From Serripes groenlandicus (lineage: Eukaryota > Mollusca > Bivalvia > Cardiida > Cardiidae): DNA of 64,000 nucleotides. Location: positions 49,275,102 through 49,339,101 of the forward strand of contig JASEVX010000001.1 in NCBI GenBank assembly GCA_031761405.1. Direction: 5' to 3'. This document shows, one piece after another, positions 41,872-52,813 of the stretch (the stretch's first letter is position 1; each line of letters begins with the position of its first letter). Under the pieces are notes generated by a model. It saw nothing but the letters and a program-made list of their open reading frames with translations, had not been told where the DNA came from and made no database searches. Position numbers and translations under genes: made by a program.

Positions 41872-42077
41872 AAATAACTATCGTAAATTTGACATGTACT
41901 GCTTGCTTTCGTCCGGTAGAATGACCATTTCCCGCCATCACGAACAATATATAGCCATAATTCCCGCCAAATACCTTGCTACCCGTGCACCCAAGCGCTT
42001 ACGTATTAACCCTTGTGTATACGCTACGCGAAGACAAATATTTCACTCTCTTCTACGAAACGCGTGAAATATATAGT
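41872..42077 (-). repeat. Ngaro A1 repeat (5' terminal, promoter-bearing)
   Basis: A 206-bp direct repeat of 37816-38021 with two mismatches. It ends in AGT at 42075-42077, the outer edge of the element, and would supply the element's promoter. Confidence 0.9.
41927..41973 (-). promoter_or_regulatory. Probable TATA promoter with two E2F-like sites in A1
   Basis: On the minus strand TATTTGGCGGGAA (41961-41973) is followed by TATATA (41948-41953) and GGCGGGAAAT (41927-41936). TTTGGCGGGAA matches the E2F consensus. A TATA box here would start RNA near 41920, which fits use of the ATG at 41854. The same set occurs in the A2 copy. The function is inferred from motifs only. Confidence 0.45.
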
Positions 42078-42206
42078 ATCATGTAAATGGCAGATTTTTT
42101 ATCTCTGGTTAGAATGAGCTAGGGTACTGATTTTTATGGTTGTATATGCAGTAGAATTATTTCTAGTTGTCACATGAAATTTACAACATATTGTCATTTG
42201 TTTTAG

Positions 42207-42346
42207 GTGAACTGTTCATCAACTTTCATTTGACGGCCACAGAGGAGGAGAAGACCAGGATCTGGATGGAAACAGTGGTTCCCAAGCTCAACAACAAAAT
42301 AGGGGCATCCGAAATAATAAATACAATTAAAAGATTAATTAAATAA
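42207..42346 (+). CDS. Probable terminal exon of an unrecognised host gene
   Basis: A pyrimidine-rich acceptor ending in TTTTAG (42201-42206) is followed by a frame in which two bases finish an earlier codon, then 45 codons to TAA (42344-42346). Two overlapping AATAAA signals lie at 42342-42352. The peptide begins ELFINFHLTATEEEKTRIW and ends in a lysine-rich helix (INTIKRLIK). It is more balanced in composition than its surroundings and is not part of any repeat family I could recognise. I do not recognise the protein. The Ngaro element sits 129 bp upstream, antisense, so it would be inside the last intron. Upstream exons were not found with confidence. A transposon-derived fragment remains possible. 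Confidence 0.5.
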
Positions 42347-42411
42347 AATAAAACTTTGTTAGATATTTGAGCTCATAATTTATAGTTGATTTAAACTGCA
42401 TGACTTCTAAC

Positions 42412-42486
42412 TACACCTGAGCACAAAGTGACGGGTGAGCTATTGTGATCACTTGTCGTCATCTATCTGTCTGTTCACATTTTTCT
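42412..42486 (-). repeat. Helentron-like 3' end fragment
   Basis: CCTGAGCACAAAGTGACGGG and GTGAGCTATTGTGATCA, the reversed terminal hairpin of the GGCCATG family, just downstream of the probable host exon. Confidence 0.5.
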
Positions 42487-42625
42487 ACAATCAGTTTGTA
42501 ATTATGTTTTCCTTTCAATTCTAAATTTTTATGTATATATCTTTTGAACATTCACAGAGGTCAAATTTCAATGTTACTTTGCTCCTTTCTCTGACTGAAA
42601 TCTCATTGAAATCTCAACAAAACTA

Positions 42626-42915
42626 TGGGATGCTGGTGGGATCCCACTGGGCAAATTTGTTTGGATCCCACTGGGATAATGATGAGATCCCACTGGGAAA
42701 ATTGGTCGGGATCCCACTGGGATAAGGGTGGTATCCCACTGGGATGATGGTGGGATCCCACTGGGAAAATTGGTCAGGATCCCACTGGGATAAGGGTGGG
42801 ATCCCACTGGGATGATGGTGGGATCCCACTGGGATAAAGGTGGGATCCTGACCAATTTTCCCAGTGGGATCCCACCCTCATCCCAGTGGGATTTCCAGTC
42901 AAATTTTCTGTGGGG
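42626..42915. repeat. ATCCCACTGGGAT minisatellite island
   Basis: Nine or more near-palindromic ATCCCACTGGGAT words spaced about 24-28 bp, the last few in inverted sense, ending ATTTTCTGTGGGGTG. Open frames on both strands (QWDP repeats) are translations of the repeat. Confidence 0.8.
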
Positions 42916-43032
42916 TGAGGATTTGTGTTATCATGTGGGTATTAGAGTTAATGGGAAAAAAGTTGGCAATGTTTAATTTCCACATGTTAACAGTTTGCCA
43001 CATAGAAAGAACATGCAATGATCACTTCAAAC

Positions 43033-43636
43033 AAGAGGGCCATGATGGCCCTGGATCACTCACCTGAGTTTATTTTTCTTCACATTAGCCATATAAGGCA
43101 AAACAGCCCTGCCTCCTGGTGGCCATGTTTATTTTACCAATAACCATGGCAGGAAGGCGTCTCAAAATTATTCAAAAATCTGTTAAGACTCTTTGGGAGG
43201 AGAAGATTTTTCAAGCTTTCACTATATCCATATAAGGCAAAACCGCCCCTACCCCCCTAGGGGCCATGTTTTTGATGAAAACTAAAAGAGGGTCACCCAA
43301 GGTACATTTCTACAAAATTATTTGAAAATCTGCCAAACGCTTTCGGAGGAGAAGATTTTTAAAGTTTCCACTATAACCATAAAAGCCAAAAAAGCCCCAC
43401 GACCCCCTGGTGGCCATGTATTTTTACCAATCAACATGGTTTGAAAGAATCTGATAGAGGGTCACTCAAGGAACATTTCTGGTAAGGTTATTGAGAGGAT
43501 GCTTTCTGTGAAATTTCATCCCAGTTGACTCACTGGTTACAGAGGAGAAGATGTTGACGGACGATGGATGATGCACGCCTGCCAAAAGACGATCACAAAA
43601 ACTCACCTTGAGTACTTCGTTCTCAGAAGAGCTAAA
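43033..43636 (+). mobile_element. Helentron-like element (GGCCATG family)
   Basis: ACAAGAGGGCCATGATGGCC start, three units, then GACGGACGATGGATGATGC and a worn terminal hairpin ending GAGCTAAAA. Confidence 0.65.
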
Positions 43637-43811
43637 AATTCAGGGGGATACTATGGGAAAAGTATAATGCTTTCAAAAGTCATCTGCTGCAAACAAATCA
43701 AAATGCATCTGCATATATAGGAAACTGTGAATTTAGAACATGTTTCTGTATCAAAATAAATCATTTAAATTCAAGATGTTATGATAATATTTTTCAAAAC
43801 AGGCGACTCTC

Positions 43812-44013
43812 AACCCTTTTCCACTTGCATATAAATTTGCAACAAGCGACTTTTGTAAACATTAATTGTCACGAAAGGAAAAATTGCCCAGAATGAGCAA
43901 TAATCAATCCCCATTCTTCACAATATTTTCGTTTCTTTCATTAGAAACTTTCCATAGTTTTGTATAGTTGCTTTTTCCTGCTTCCGATTTGTTGTATGTG
44001 GGAAAGGGTTAAA
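43812..44013 (+). mobile_element. TTAA MITE
   Basis: AACCCTTTTCCACTTGC to GTGGGAAAGGGTTAA; the hairpin is worn. A fragment lies at 43662-43730. Confidence 0.7.
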
Positions 44014-44331
44014 ATGCCAAATCAGGTAAATATTTAATCAGTTAACATGTAAAGGTGTAAGAGCACACCCACAACAAACGGATGTGCATGTCATATAATT
44101 GGATTGGTACAAATTACGTGATCCTCCTCAGGCAAGATAAAAATGCAATGAAAAGTTTGACATTCTACTGCATGATTAAATAATGTCAATGGTTTCCTGC
44201 CTATAAGCTACAAACAATCTAACAAAGCCCTAAACATTTTCCCTGATAAAGACAACTTAAGGTTGATGCCTCAATATCAGTTAACTTTTCGAAAAAAAAT
44301 AAGTTTTTATCTGTGTAACAGATCTGATGGA

Positions 44332-44528
44332 TCAACCTTTTCCCACATACAACAAATCTGCAGTAGACGACAATGAAGACATTTAGTAAACAATATAGTA
44401 AATCTGTATAAGTGAAGGTATAATTACTGAAAATAGTTGAAAACATTGTGGCACTGTATGCCACAACGTTTTCAAGAGTTGTCTACTGCAGATGCGTCAA
44501 AATGCGTATATTGGTGGGAAAGGGTTAA
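44332..44528 (-). mobile_element. TTAA MITE
   Basis: The central hairpin is deleted to GTGGCACTGTATGCCACAAC; the right end is GGGAAAGGGTTAA. Confidence 0.75.
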
Positions 44529-44559
44529 GGTTTCTAGAATCTGATATAGAATTAAACTA

Positions 44560-45075
44560 GAACTGCGAGTGAACTCACAAAAGGATACCCCCCGTCCCGC
44601 GCTTACAAGACATATGGATCGTGAGACAGACGGACAGATATATTTCCGACCGGGATAATCTTACTTCATGCACATCCTCAGGTTGTGTACTGCAACTGTG
44701 TAAAGTTTCATCAGAATCAGTCCAGCCGTTAAGGAGGAGTTAAAGCTTACAAGACATATGGACAGGCAGACAGACAGACGGACGGATGGACCGGGTGATT
44801 CCTATATACCCCCAATAGAGGTTTAGTAATATGGCTATCATTCAAATTCAGATTTAATGCGCAATCAGAATTTTCCATGAGAATCATTTCCTTGACCAAT
44901 TTGGAAAGAACCACCTCAGAAGGAACATATTCCTGTGAAATCATTTTGAAATTGGCCTACATACTGGTTTAAGGGAAGAATTTGCTTGCAGGTAAATGTG
45001 AACATACAGACAGATAACTGCATAAATCGCTGATGAGTGACCACGATAGCTCACTCGTGCATCATGATCGGGTGA
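44560..45075 (+). repeat. Helentron-like fragments
   Basis: Two copies of CTTACAAGACATATGGA with GACAGACAGACGGACGGATG tracts (44590-44640, 44745-44815), then a terminal-type hairpin around GCTCACTCGTGC at 45050. Confidence 0.5.
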
Positions 45076-45114
45076 GCTAAAGGAAGAGGGCCATTAAGCT
45101 TAAGAATGTGCTCT

Positions 45115-45329
45115 TTAACCCTTTCCCTCATACAACAATTATGCAGTAGACGACTTTGAACATATTTTGTTAATAATTGAAAATCTCTATAATTGAATGG
45201 ATAAACTATGACTAAAAGTGGAAAACATTGTGGCAAAAGGAGAAATTGCTTGTTTTGAGCAATTTCTTCCATTGTCACTATGTTTTCAAAAAGCCGTCTG
45301 CTGCAGAGGCAGAAGTGGGAAAGGGTTAA
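45115..45329 (-). mobile_element. TTAA MITE, complete
   Basis: TTAA on both sides. Same subfamily as 4580-4810 in reverse, with the right subterminal block shortened. Confidence 0.85.
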
Positions 45330-45455
45330 AATTAATTAAGATCCAATATTTACTGGCCATTAAAATATTTTGATCAATGCAACTTAACACTCTCCCATTA
45401 AAAGTGAATCTGTTTTTAAGTTTAACATATCTTAATCCTTCGGGCCATGTTTCTT

Positions 45456-45685
45456 TTAACCCTTTCCCTCATATAGACGCTTTCTGATGCCTCTGCAGCA
45501 GACAGCTTTTTGAAAACATGGTGACAAAATAAGAAATTGCACAAAATGTGCAATTTCTCCTTTTGCCACAATGTTTTACACTTTTTGTCATAGGTTATCC
45601 ATTCAATTATGGAGATTTTCTATCTTTTGACAAAATACGTTCAAAGTTGTCTGCTGCAGAATTGCCGTATGAGGGAAAGGGTTAA
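45456..45685 (+). mobile_element. TTAA MITE, complete
   Basis: 230 bp between TTAA at 45456 and 45682-45685, with perfect 17-bp terminal repeats. It lies 126 bp from a reverse-oriented copy. Confidence 0.85.
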
Positions 45686-45823
45686 ACTATCAAATAATTA
45701 GACCACACCTTTTGGAGTCTCTGAAGGAATTTCTGCCAAATTTTATCCTGTTTTGTCATTTTAATCCTTTTCTGGTATATTATTTGCATTATCTTGCAAT
45801 GTAAACATTATTGGGAAAGAGGA

Positions 45824-46115
45824 TTGATTGATTGGGGTTTAACACCGTTTTCAACAATTGTTCAGTCACATCACAGCAGCCAGTTCATGTACCCAAATGT
45901 TTCCTGGTTTTCTCACACAAGAGTGACTGTCTTTCCAAGCAACTGGCTGCTTTTCCACATAGACCGTTAGCCACATTGGTGAAAGACAAATGATGCTTGT
46001 CGCATTGACTTTTAACAAACAAATGGAAAGGCAAATGTTTGCCTAGCTGGGGTTCGAACTCACGAACCCTGGATTGACAGCCCGCGTTGCTACCGACTGA
46101 GATACCGGGGCTCGG
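45824..46115 (-). mobile_element. tRNA-derived SINE, full length
   Basis: The minus-strand head reads GGTATCTCAGTCGGTAGC with B box GAGTTCGAACCCC; the tail is CAATCAATCAATC. This is the clearest head of the family in the window. Confidence 0.85.
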
Positions 46116-46533
46116 AGGAAGAGGAGCTTGGGTACTTCTCAAAACTTTCTCTTAACTTTTAGAACAATACATCTGTGTTGATATCTATACTGAAGATTAT
46201 GCTTTTTATAATGCAACTGTTATTAAATTTCATTTATACTTCGTGCAGTCCCGAAGTGAGCAGAATCCAATTTACTCATGAATGACACAAAAATAATTTA
46301 CATATCTCTTTAAAACCTGTGGTTAACATACATCTCAGTAAAACTGCCTTTGACAGCAATAAAAGCCCAACACTGGAATTCAGTGACTCTACGTCAGCCC
46401 AAAGGTAACTGACAGTGAGATGGACAGTTGGACAAGCACAATTGTCATGAACATTATTTATATGGACATATCATGAATATTGAACACAGATGGACATAGA
46501 CTTGATAAAGTCTTATCTATTTTTTATTTTATT
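46116..46533. other. Gene-free stretch
   Basis: I see no repeat or gene here. Confidence 0.4.
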
Positions 46534-47120
46534 TTAACCCTTGAAGATACATTCCTAGACGCATCTGCAGAAATGACTTTCGATAACACTAATTTTTGCA
46601 AATGAAGAAATTGTTCATAGAGAGTGATTTCTCCTTTCGCGACAATGTTTTCAAATCTACTCAGTAAGTAGCACACTGCATTCATGGAGATTTTCCATAT
46701 TTTGCAAATATTTTCTATTAGGATAAATTAAATGTGTCAATGAATACTGAATATTTCTACTTTTGGTTAGTAAGGGAGGTTGGGAATTATACAATAACTT
46801 TAGGGATTGGATTAAAGTCTAAAATGAGCCTCTAAGTAACTGCCCTGATATGCACATTAAACTAGTCTCAACAAAAGCATGTAACCGCTTTAAAGGTTTA
46901 AAGCTAGCTTGAATACAAAACATTTTTTAATTTGAAGCATCCTGAACAAAACTGGCAGAAAGATAACTTGCTCATAATGAAGCATTTCACCTCTTTTTTT
47001 TTACAATTTAATCAACCTATTCAATAATTACACTTTCAGTTAGTTATAGATATTTTTCATATTTTGCCGTGATGTTCTAAGTCATCTGCTGCAGATTTAT
47101 TGTATGTAGGAAAGGGTAAC
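46534..47120 (+). mobile_element. Two worn TTAA MITEs
   Basis: 46534-46720 has only a left end (TTAACCCTTGAAGATAC); 46955-47120 has only a right end (GTAGGAAAGGGTAA). Confidence 0.6.
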
Positions 47121-47201
47121 TATTTGTATGAAGCCATTATATGCAAATGAACCATATAAGGCAAAGAACAGTTTGTATTGGATCCCTGTTTGGTAAAGAT
47201 T

Positions 47202-47440
47202 TAAGCCTTTCCCACCTACACCTATGTACACACATATTTTGAAGCATCTGCAGCAGATGACTTTTAAAAACAGTGTGATACAAGGAGGTATTGCTCATAA
47301 TGAGCGATTCTTCTTTTGCCACACTGTTTTCAACTTTATTCAATAATCATACTTTCATTTATATAAACTGTCCATGTTTTAACATAGATGTTTTTAAAGT
47401 CTTCTGCTGCTGATTCAAGTTATATGTGAGAAAGGGTTAA
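47202..47440 (+). mobile_element. TTAA MITE
   Basis: TTAAGCCTTTCCCACC to GAGAAAGGGTTAA; hairpin GCTCATAATGAGC. Confidence 0.8.
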
Positions 47441-47776
47441 AGGGATGTGCTAAAAACAAACCTCTAAATGTTAACATACAGCGAAGGCTTGTTGATGCTA
47501 CACTGGCTCATGCGTGTCCTCACTGTTTGCACATGCAAAGAGACCCCAAATCACATGACATGGCTCAAATAATTTTGCACCTTGTATGCATCGACATGAC
47601 GGGGTGTAGTACAGACATTGACATGGTAAAACGACAGCTGTTGCAGACATGTACTGTAATGTCAAGTACATTGCTAGGTTCCTTTATTATTCTATTTTTG
47701 TTATAAGAGGATTCTACTTCGTTTTGAAACAAAAATATTTCAAGCAACTTCCTCATGAAGTATATAAGTCCATTGG

Positions 47777-48013
47777 TTAACCCTTTCCCTCATATAGACG
47801 CTTTCTGACGCCTCTGCAGCAGACCGCTTTTTGAAAACATAGTGACAAATTAAAAGAAGAAATTGCTCAAAACGAGCAATTTCTCCTTTTGACACAATGT
47901 TTTCCACTTTTAGTCATAGGTTATCCATTCAATTATAGAGATTTTCTATAAGTTAACAAAATATGTTCAAAGTCGTCTGCTGCAGAATTGTCGTATGAGG
48001 GAAAGGGTGTTAA
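47777..48013 (+). mobile_element. TTAA MITE, complete
   Basis: TTAA at 47777-47780 and 48010-48013. One AAATT insertion before the hairpin and GT inserted before the last TTAA. Confidence 0.85.
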
Positions 48014-48319
48014 GGTTAAATGAAGTTTTTAACAGTATTTTGGAACATTAGTTACGGCAGGCAGATTACCTTTCAACGTCTTCGCTGGTTTTCTTGCACC
48101 ATTTCACCATTCACCTGCATTCATCTCAGGTCACCCAATGGGTCACAAGGTTGAAAAAAGAATACCACCAAGCCAACATCCTGTGACAATGAAAGTAGAA
48201 AATGCTAAATTAATCCTTTTGGTATTATCAAGGTGGAATTTCTTGTTTTTTTCCTATTGATTCATTCATCCATCCTTAGAAGCAGAATGTATTTTCGAGG
48301 CCTTATTTTAGAAATATCC

Positions 48320-48665
48320 TTTAACCGTTTCTTGCATGCAGACACATTTTGACAAATTTGCAGCAGACTACTATTGAGAACTTTTTTTTGAAAAAAAGAG
48401 AAAATGTTAAAAAAAAAAAGGCGAATCAAAGTCTATAAACAAATTAACCATATCCCACATAAAACAAATCTGCAGCAGACAACTTTGGCAAACAGAGTGA
48501 AAAAATCCTGAAAAATCTCCATAAAAGATAGCATAATTGTTAAATAAAGTTGAAAACATTGTTGCAAAAAGAGAAATTGCTCATCATGACAAATTTCACC
48601 TTTGGCCACAATGTTTTCAAAAGCCGTCTGCTGCTATATTGCGTCAAATTGGTCTGCAGGTGGGA
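48320..48665 (-). mobile_element. Two TTAA MITEs, partial
   Basis: 48320-48435 is a left-end fragment ending in A-runs. 48447-48665 has both blocks but a worn right end. Confidence 0.6.
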
Positions 48666-48728
48666 TTGAAGGGCCCTTATCCTGCTGAATACCTGCCGCC
48701 GATATTCAGTTCCCCCCTGATATTTGAA

Positions 48729-49128
48729 ACAAGAGGGCCATGATGGCTCTATATCGCTCACCCGATTTAATAGAACTTCAATAGTTTTCAAAGTTTTTAC
48801 TCTCATATATTATACATATAAGGAAAACAAACAACCACCCCTCTGGTGGCCTTGTTTTTTTCAATGGATCAGAATAAATTGAACAACCTTGGCAGAGGGT
48901 CACACAAGGAAGAACATTTGTGCCGAATTATTTTCAAATCGGGCCGGTCTGATTTAAATTACAAGAAGATTTTTAAAGTTTTGGTAATTTTCCCCTTTTC
49001 TGATGCCGCAGCAACCAATGTACCACTTGGAATTAAATTCTTTGAACAACTTTAAAAGAGGAACACATAAGGAACATTCCTATTAGAAGAAGTCATTTGT
49101 AGGAAATTGTTAACAGACATGAGCTGGA
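48729..49128 (+). mobile_element. Helentron-like element, eroded
   Basis: Begins ACAAGAGGGCCATGATGGC and CGCTCACCCGA. About two worn units follow and the right hairpin is decayed. Confidence 0.55.
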
Positions 49129-49315
49129 AACAAAACAAATGCATGGACTTTTTAATTATAGTCCTTGTTGAATATAGATACATCAGTAGCAAACAATATA
49201 GACCATGATTCGACTTCACCAATTAACAGGCCGATCTTTGTCTATACTACATTGTGTGCGATTAGTTTTAAGTCTTAAAAACACCATGTACATATGTTCA
49301 TTATTTATCAATTTT

Positions 49316-49770
49316 TTCCCTCATATAGATGGATCTGCACCAAAAGAATTATGAAAACATTGTGTCAAAAGGAGAAAAAACTTGCAATAGCTTTCAAATC
49401 TATAAAAAATAATACCATAATTTATAGATTTTTTTATATGTTTGCCCGAATTATTTGTAAAACTGTGTTGTATGTGGTATTTAAGGCTTAAAGTTGCATA
49501 CAGCAGGTGAAGGTTAATGTCAATTTATGAAGCCATGCCCTATTAACACTTTCCCACATACAACAAATATGCAGCAGTTGACTTTAAATACATCTAAGCT
49601 AACATATAAAGCATCTCCTATAAATGAATGTCACTATTGAATAGATTTTTAAACATTGTGGCAAAAAGAGAAGATTTATCATTGATGGTAATTTCTCCTG
49701 GCAAAATTGTTTTCAACAGCAGTCTGCTGCAGTTGTATAATTAAATTTTGTCTGCATGTGGCAAAAGATA
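49316..49770. mobile_element. Two worn TTAA MITEs
   Basis: 49316-49490 (start CCTCATATAGATGGATCTGC) and 49546-49770 (minus, TTAACACTTTCCCACATAC start). Confidence 0.6.
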
Positions 49771-49985
49771 ACGCTGCCATAGCTCACATGATGATAATGT
49801 AGTTGGTGTTGTGTTAAAAGTGTGATCATCAACAGGTATTTGATAGAAATTATCAGGAAATACTGTGACAGTTCTCGCAAGTGTTCAAACAAAAGGTTCA
49901 TTCACTTTGTCCTAGTCAAGATAAACATTTTCCTGTCTCACAGTGCACCCTTTCCTTTATATAGAGGCACCTATTAAGATCACGT

Positions 49986-50222
49986 AATCCTTTCCCTCTT
50001 GCGGACACATTTTTAAGCATTATAATGCAGCAGCCCACTTCTAAAAACATTGTGGCAAAAGGAAACAGTGCTCATTATGAGCAATATCTTCCTTTTTGTC
50101 ACAATATTTTCAACTATTTAATGGTTTTACCTTCATTTTACAGATTTTCTACATTTAAACCTAGCACGCTGTTTTCCAAGTCATCTGATGCAGTGCAGAA
50201 CTGTCATATGTGAGAAATGGTT
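49986..50222 (+). mobile_element. TTAA MITE
   Basis: TAATCCTTTCCCTCTTGC start, GCTCATTATGAGC hairpin and GTGAGAAATGG end. Confidence 0.7.
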
Positions 50223-50282
50223 CATGAAATAATAGAACAGAGATATACATATGAAAACATTGTGGAAGTTATGAAAATTCTC

Positions 50283-50470
50283 AACCCTTTCCCTCATACA
50301 ACAATTCTACAGCAGAAGACTTTGAACATATTTTGTCAAAAAATAGAAAATCTCTATAATTGAATGGATAACCTATGACTTAAAGTGGAAAACATTGTGT
50401 CACTATGTTTTCAAAAAGCCGCCTGCTGCAGAGGCCTCAGAAAGTGTCTATATGAGGGAAAGAGTTAAAT
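50283..50470 (-). mobile_element. TTAA MITE, hairpin deleted
   Basis: AACCCTTTCCCTCATAC to ATGAGGGAAAGAGTTAA. The centre collapses to GAAAACATTGTGTCACTATG. Confidence 0.75.
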
Positions 50471-50879
50471 TGATGAAAGAGAAGTGTCACCCTGCCAAAA
50501 TTGGCAACACTAAAATGCAATTATTTTGAGAGTCTGAGCACCTCGGTAAAGTTCATTTTTTGTGCAAACCTTTTCTTACCGATTTATACATTAGAGGCCC
50601 ATGAAGTTAAATGAGTTTTCTCTTTTTTCCTGTACTGGACCTTTGTCCTTAAGAAGGGTTCCTTCTTGCATTTATTATATGTTAGGTTTGTTTTGCACTG
50701 GAACTATTCAGACTGCATTTCATCTTTTTACCCATTGTCAAGGAGTTTAAGGAGTTTATTTCATCATTGAGGCTCTTGTGTGCAAGGATGCTAGACCAAT
50801 ATCATCCATTTCAGGAAACTTCATATCCCACATACTAACTGGCCATATATAATCACTCTGGGCCTCCTGTTTATTCAGA

Positions 50880-51245
50880 AGAAGTTGTTTTTAAAGATTT
50901 TTATATATTTGAAAGTGATCAAGGTCATTTATTTGAGGAAACTATATAGCATTTCATGCCAGGTATCTACTGGCAAAACATCATCACTCTCGGCCTCCTG
51001 GTTATTCAGAAGAAGTTGTTTAAAGGTTTTCATATATTTGACCCTTGTGACCTTGAAAGTAGATCAAGGCCATTTATTTGAGGACATTTTATAGCACTCT
51101 ATCCCATGTAACTCCTTGCCAAATATCATGACCCTAGGACCTCCAGTTCTTAAGAAGAAGTCATTCAAAGAAAAAAGTTGACGGACGAAGACAGACGGAT
51201 GGACGGATGGACGACGGACAACACACCATAGCATAAAGCTCACTG
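50880..51245 (+). mobile_element. Helentron-like element, two to three units
   Basis: Repeats of CAGAAGAAGTTGTTTTTAAA and GATCAAGGTCATTTATTTGA at 50880 and 51005, then GACGGATGGACGGATGGACG and a terminal stretch near 51235. Confidence 0.55.
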
Positions 51246-51328
51246 GCACTTCATGAGCATTTGATCAAATTTCCAAATGAAAATGTTAATGCATGAGAAG
51301 TGCTCCAGATAAAACCAACCTTAACAGA

Positions 51329-51490
51329 TTAATGGAGTGCTCCGCGGAGCACGTCTGTGTCACCTGCATCTGCTCATTGAAAGTGAGACAAAAAAGTGTG
51401 GCGGACAGACAGACAGACGGACGGACGGACAGACGCCGGACAAAATAAAAAGTAATCCCTAATAGACTACCATGCTGTGCAGGGTGACAC
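51329..51490 (+). mobile_element. Short Helentron-like element
   Basis: Perfect palindrome GTGCTCCGCGGAGCAC near the left end, GTGTCACCTGC complementary to GCAGGGTGACAC at the right, and an ACAGACAGACGGACGG tract between. Confidence 0.55.
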
Positions 51491-51640
51491 AACAATATTT
51501 GTTATTTAAGTCAAATTCGTCTCAGACAACCCATGGGAAAGTCAAACTTTGGCTTGGTATTAATCATTCTTGTGAAGTTATATTGAATATACAAGACAGA
51601 GTTACAAAAGTAGATTTTTTTCAGATGAGAGAATATGAGT

Positions 51641-51821
51641 TACCCTTTCCCACGTACTTTTGAAAACATAATGCTGGCAATTTCTCCTTTTGCCACATTG
51701 GTTTTAACTTTTTTAATATTGAAACTCATTTTGTGATTTTCACATTTTTGCCAGAACATTTTCTGTCATTTTTGTTAAGTTGTATGCCGCATATTTATTG
51801 TATGAGGGAAAGGGTTAAAAT
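51641..51821 (+). mobile_element. TTAA MITE, left part deleted
   Basis: TTACCCTTTCCCACG joins directly to TTTTGAAAACA; the right end is ATGAGGGAAAGGGTTAA. 51822-52324 shows no recognised feature. Confidence 0.7.
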
Positions 51822-52324
51822 ATTGCCTGTTTTGCCATGCATGACAAGACCCTATCAGCATGTCACTGACCACATTTTGTATCAATGGCCAAATTAATAT
51901 GGCCAGCTTGACCTGTTATTGGACTGACCTTAGTCCATGTACTTGTCCATAAAAAGAGGCTAAAGCCCTTCAAAATTCAGATAAAAACTGTCTCTTATGT
52001 AAACACTTATTTTGCTGAGTAAATATCAATTCATTTCTAACTGTCAAGTCTTTGTTAAGAATGACAAATAAGGAAAAATAGGCCGTATAAAGAGTGGTAC
52101 ACTTAATATCTTTAGAGAGATCAACACATTAAAACCATTAATTCTGACTAAAAGCTTTACAGAAATCAATGGCAAAATGCAAATATTTACACTTTACATG
52201 CTGAACAGAACAAAAGATCTACTTGTGAATAAACAGAGATGAAGATGAGTCTACTGATCTTTCCAATATATTTATTCTATTATTATTATTTCTAATTCAT
52301 TTGGTATGGAAACAATCATTTAAA

Positions 52325-52613
52325 TCTGCAGGACCTTGACACCTTTGAAACCATTTAGTCAAATAGTTGGAAAATCTTTATCATCATGAAAGAACAATTA
52401 ATAATGTATAAGGTGGTAAAAACATTGTGGCAAAAGAAGTAAATCCTTGTTTTGCCACTTTTTTTTCAAAAGTCGTCTGCTACTGTAGCATCAGCAGACA
52501 ACTTTTAAAAACATTGTGACGAAAAGATAAATTGTCAATTATGAGCAATTTCTCCTTTTACCACAATGTTTAAAACAAAGTTCAAATCTTTATCAGGATG
52601 TTTTCAAATTTGT
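52325..52613. mobile_element. Two TTAA MITE parts up to the gap
   Basis: 52325-52490 (minus, ends TCGTCTGCTACTGTAGCATC) and 52490-52613 (plus, runs into the N gap). Confidence 0.6.
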
Positions 52614-52813
52614 NNNNNNNNNNNNNNNNNNNNNNNNNNNNNNNNNNNNNNNNNNNNNNNNNNNNNNNNNNNNNNNNNNNNNNNNNNNNNNNNNNNNNNN
52701 NNNNNNNNNNNNNNNNNNNNNNNNNNNNNNNNNNNNNNNNNNNNNNNNNNNNNNNNNNNNNNNNNNNNNNNNNNNNNNNNNNNNNNNNNNNNNNNNNNNN
52801 NNNNNNNNNNNNN
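52614..52813. other. Assembly gap (200 N)
   Basis: Exactly 200 N, so probably a placeholder of unknown true size. It falls between the 3' part of one MITE and the 5' part of another, a likely cause of the break. Confidence 0.95.

Larger units (their letters stand above)
37476..42077 (-). mobile_element. Ngaro-type tyrosine-recombinase retrotransposon, nearly intact
   Basis: A 4.6-kb element read on the minus strand. Its order is A1 repeat (41872-42077), Gag/RT/RNase H, tyrosine recombinase, B1 (38019-38090), A2 (37816-38021), a 268-bp spacer, and B2 (37476-37547). This is the split-direct-repeat plan known for Ngaro/PAT members of the DIRS order, which use a tyrosine recombinase instead of an integrase. 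A1 and A2 differ at 2 of 206 positions and B1 and B2 at 2 of 72, so the insertion is young; three of the four differences look like CpG decay. Both outer ends carry AGT, and the internal A2/B1 junction fuses the two ends through one AGT, as expected for integration of a circle without target duplication. A one-base frame break in RNase H is the only visible lesion. Confidence 0.9.

Noticed and set aside
37706..42110. Inverted match ACCAGAGATAAAAA / TTTTTATCTCTGGT between the Ngaro spacer and right flank
   Set aside because: Only about 14 bp, AT-rich, one copy outside the element; chance is likely.
42574..42855. Open frames of 64-93 codons with repeating WDP residues on both strands
   Set aside because: They follow exactly the ATCCCACTGGGAT minisatellite, are open on both strands for that reason, and lack any non-repeat domain.
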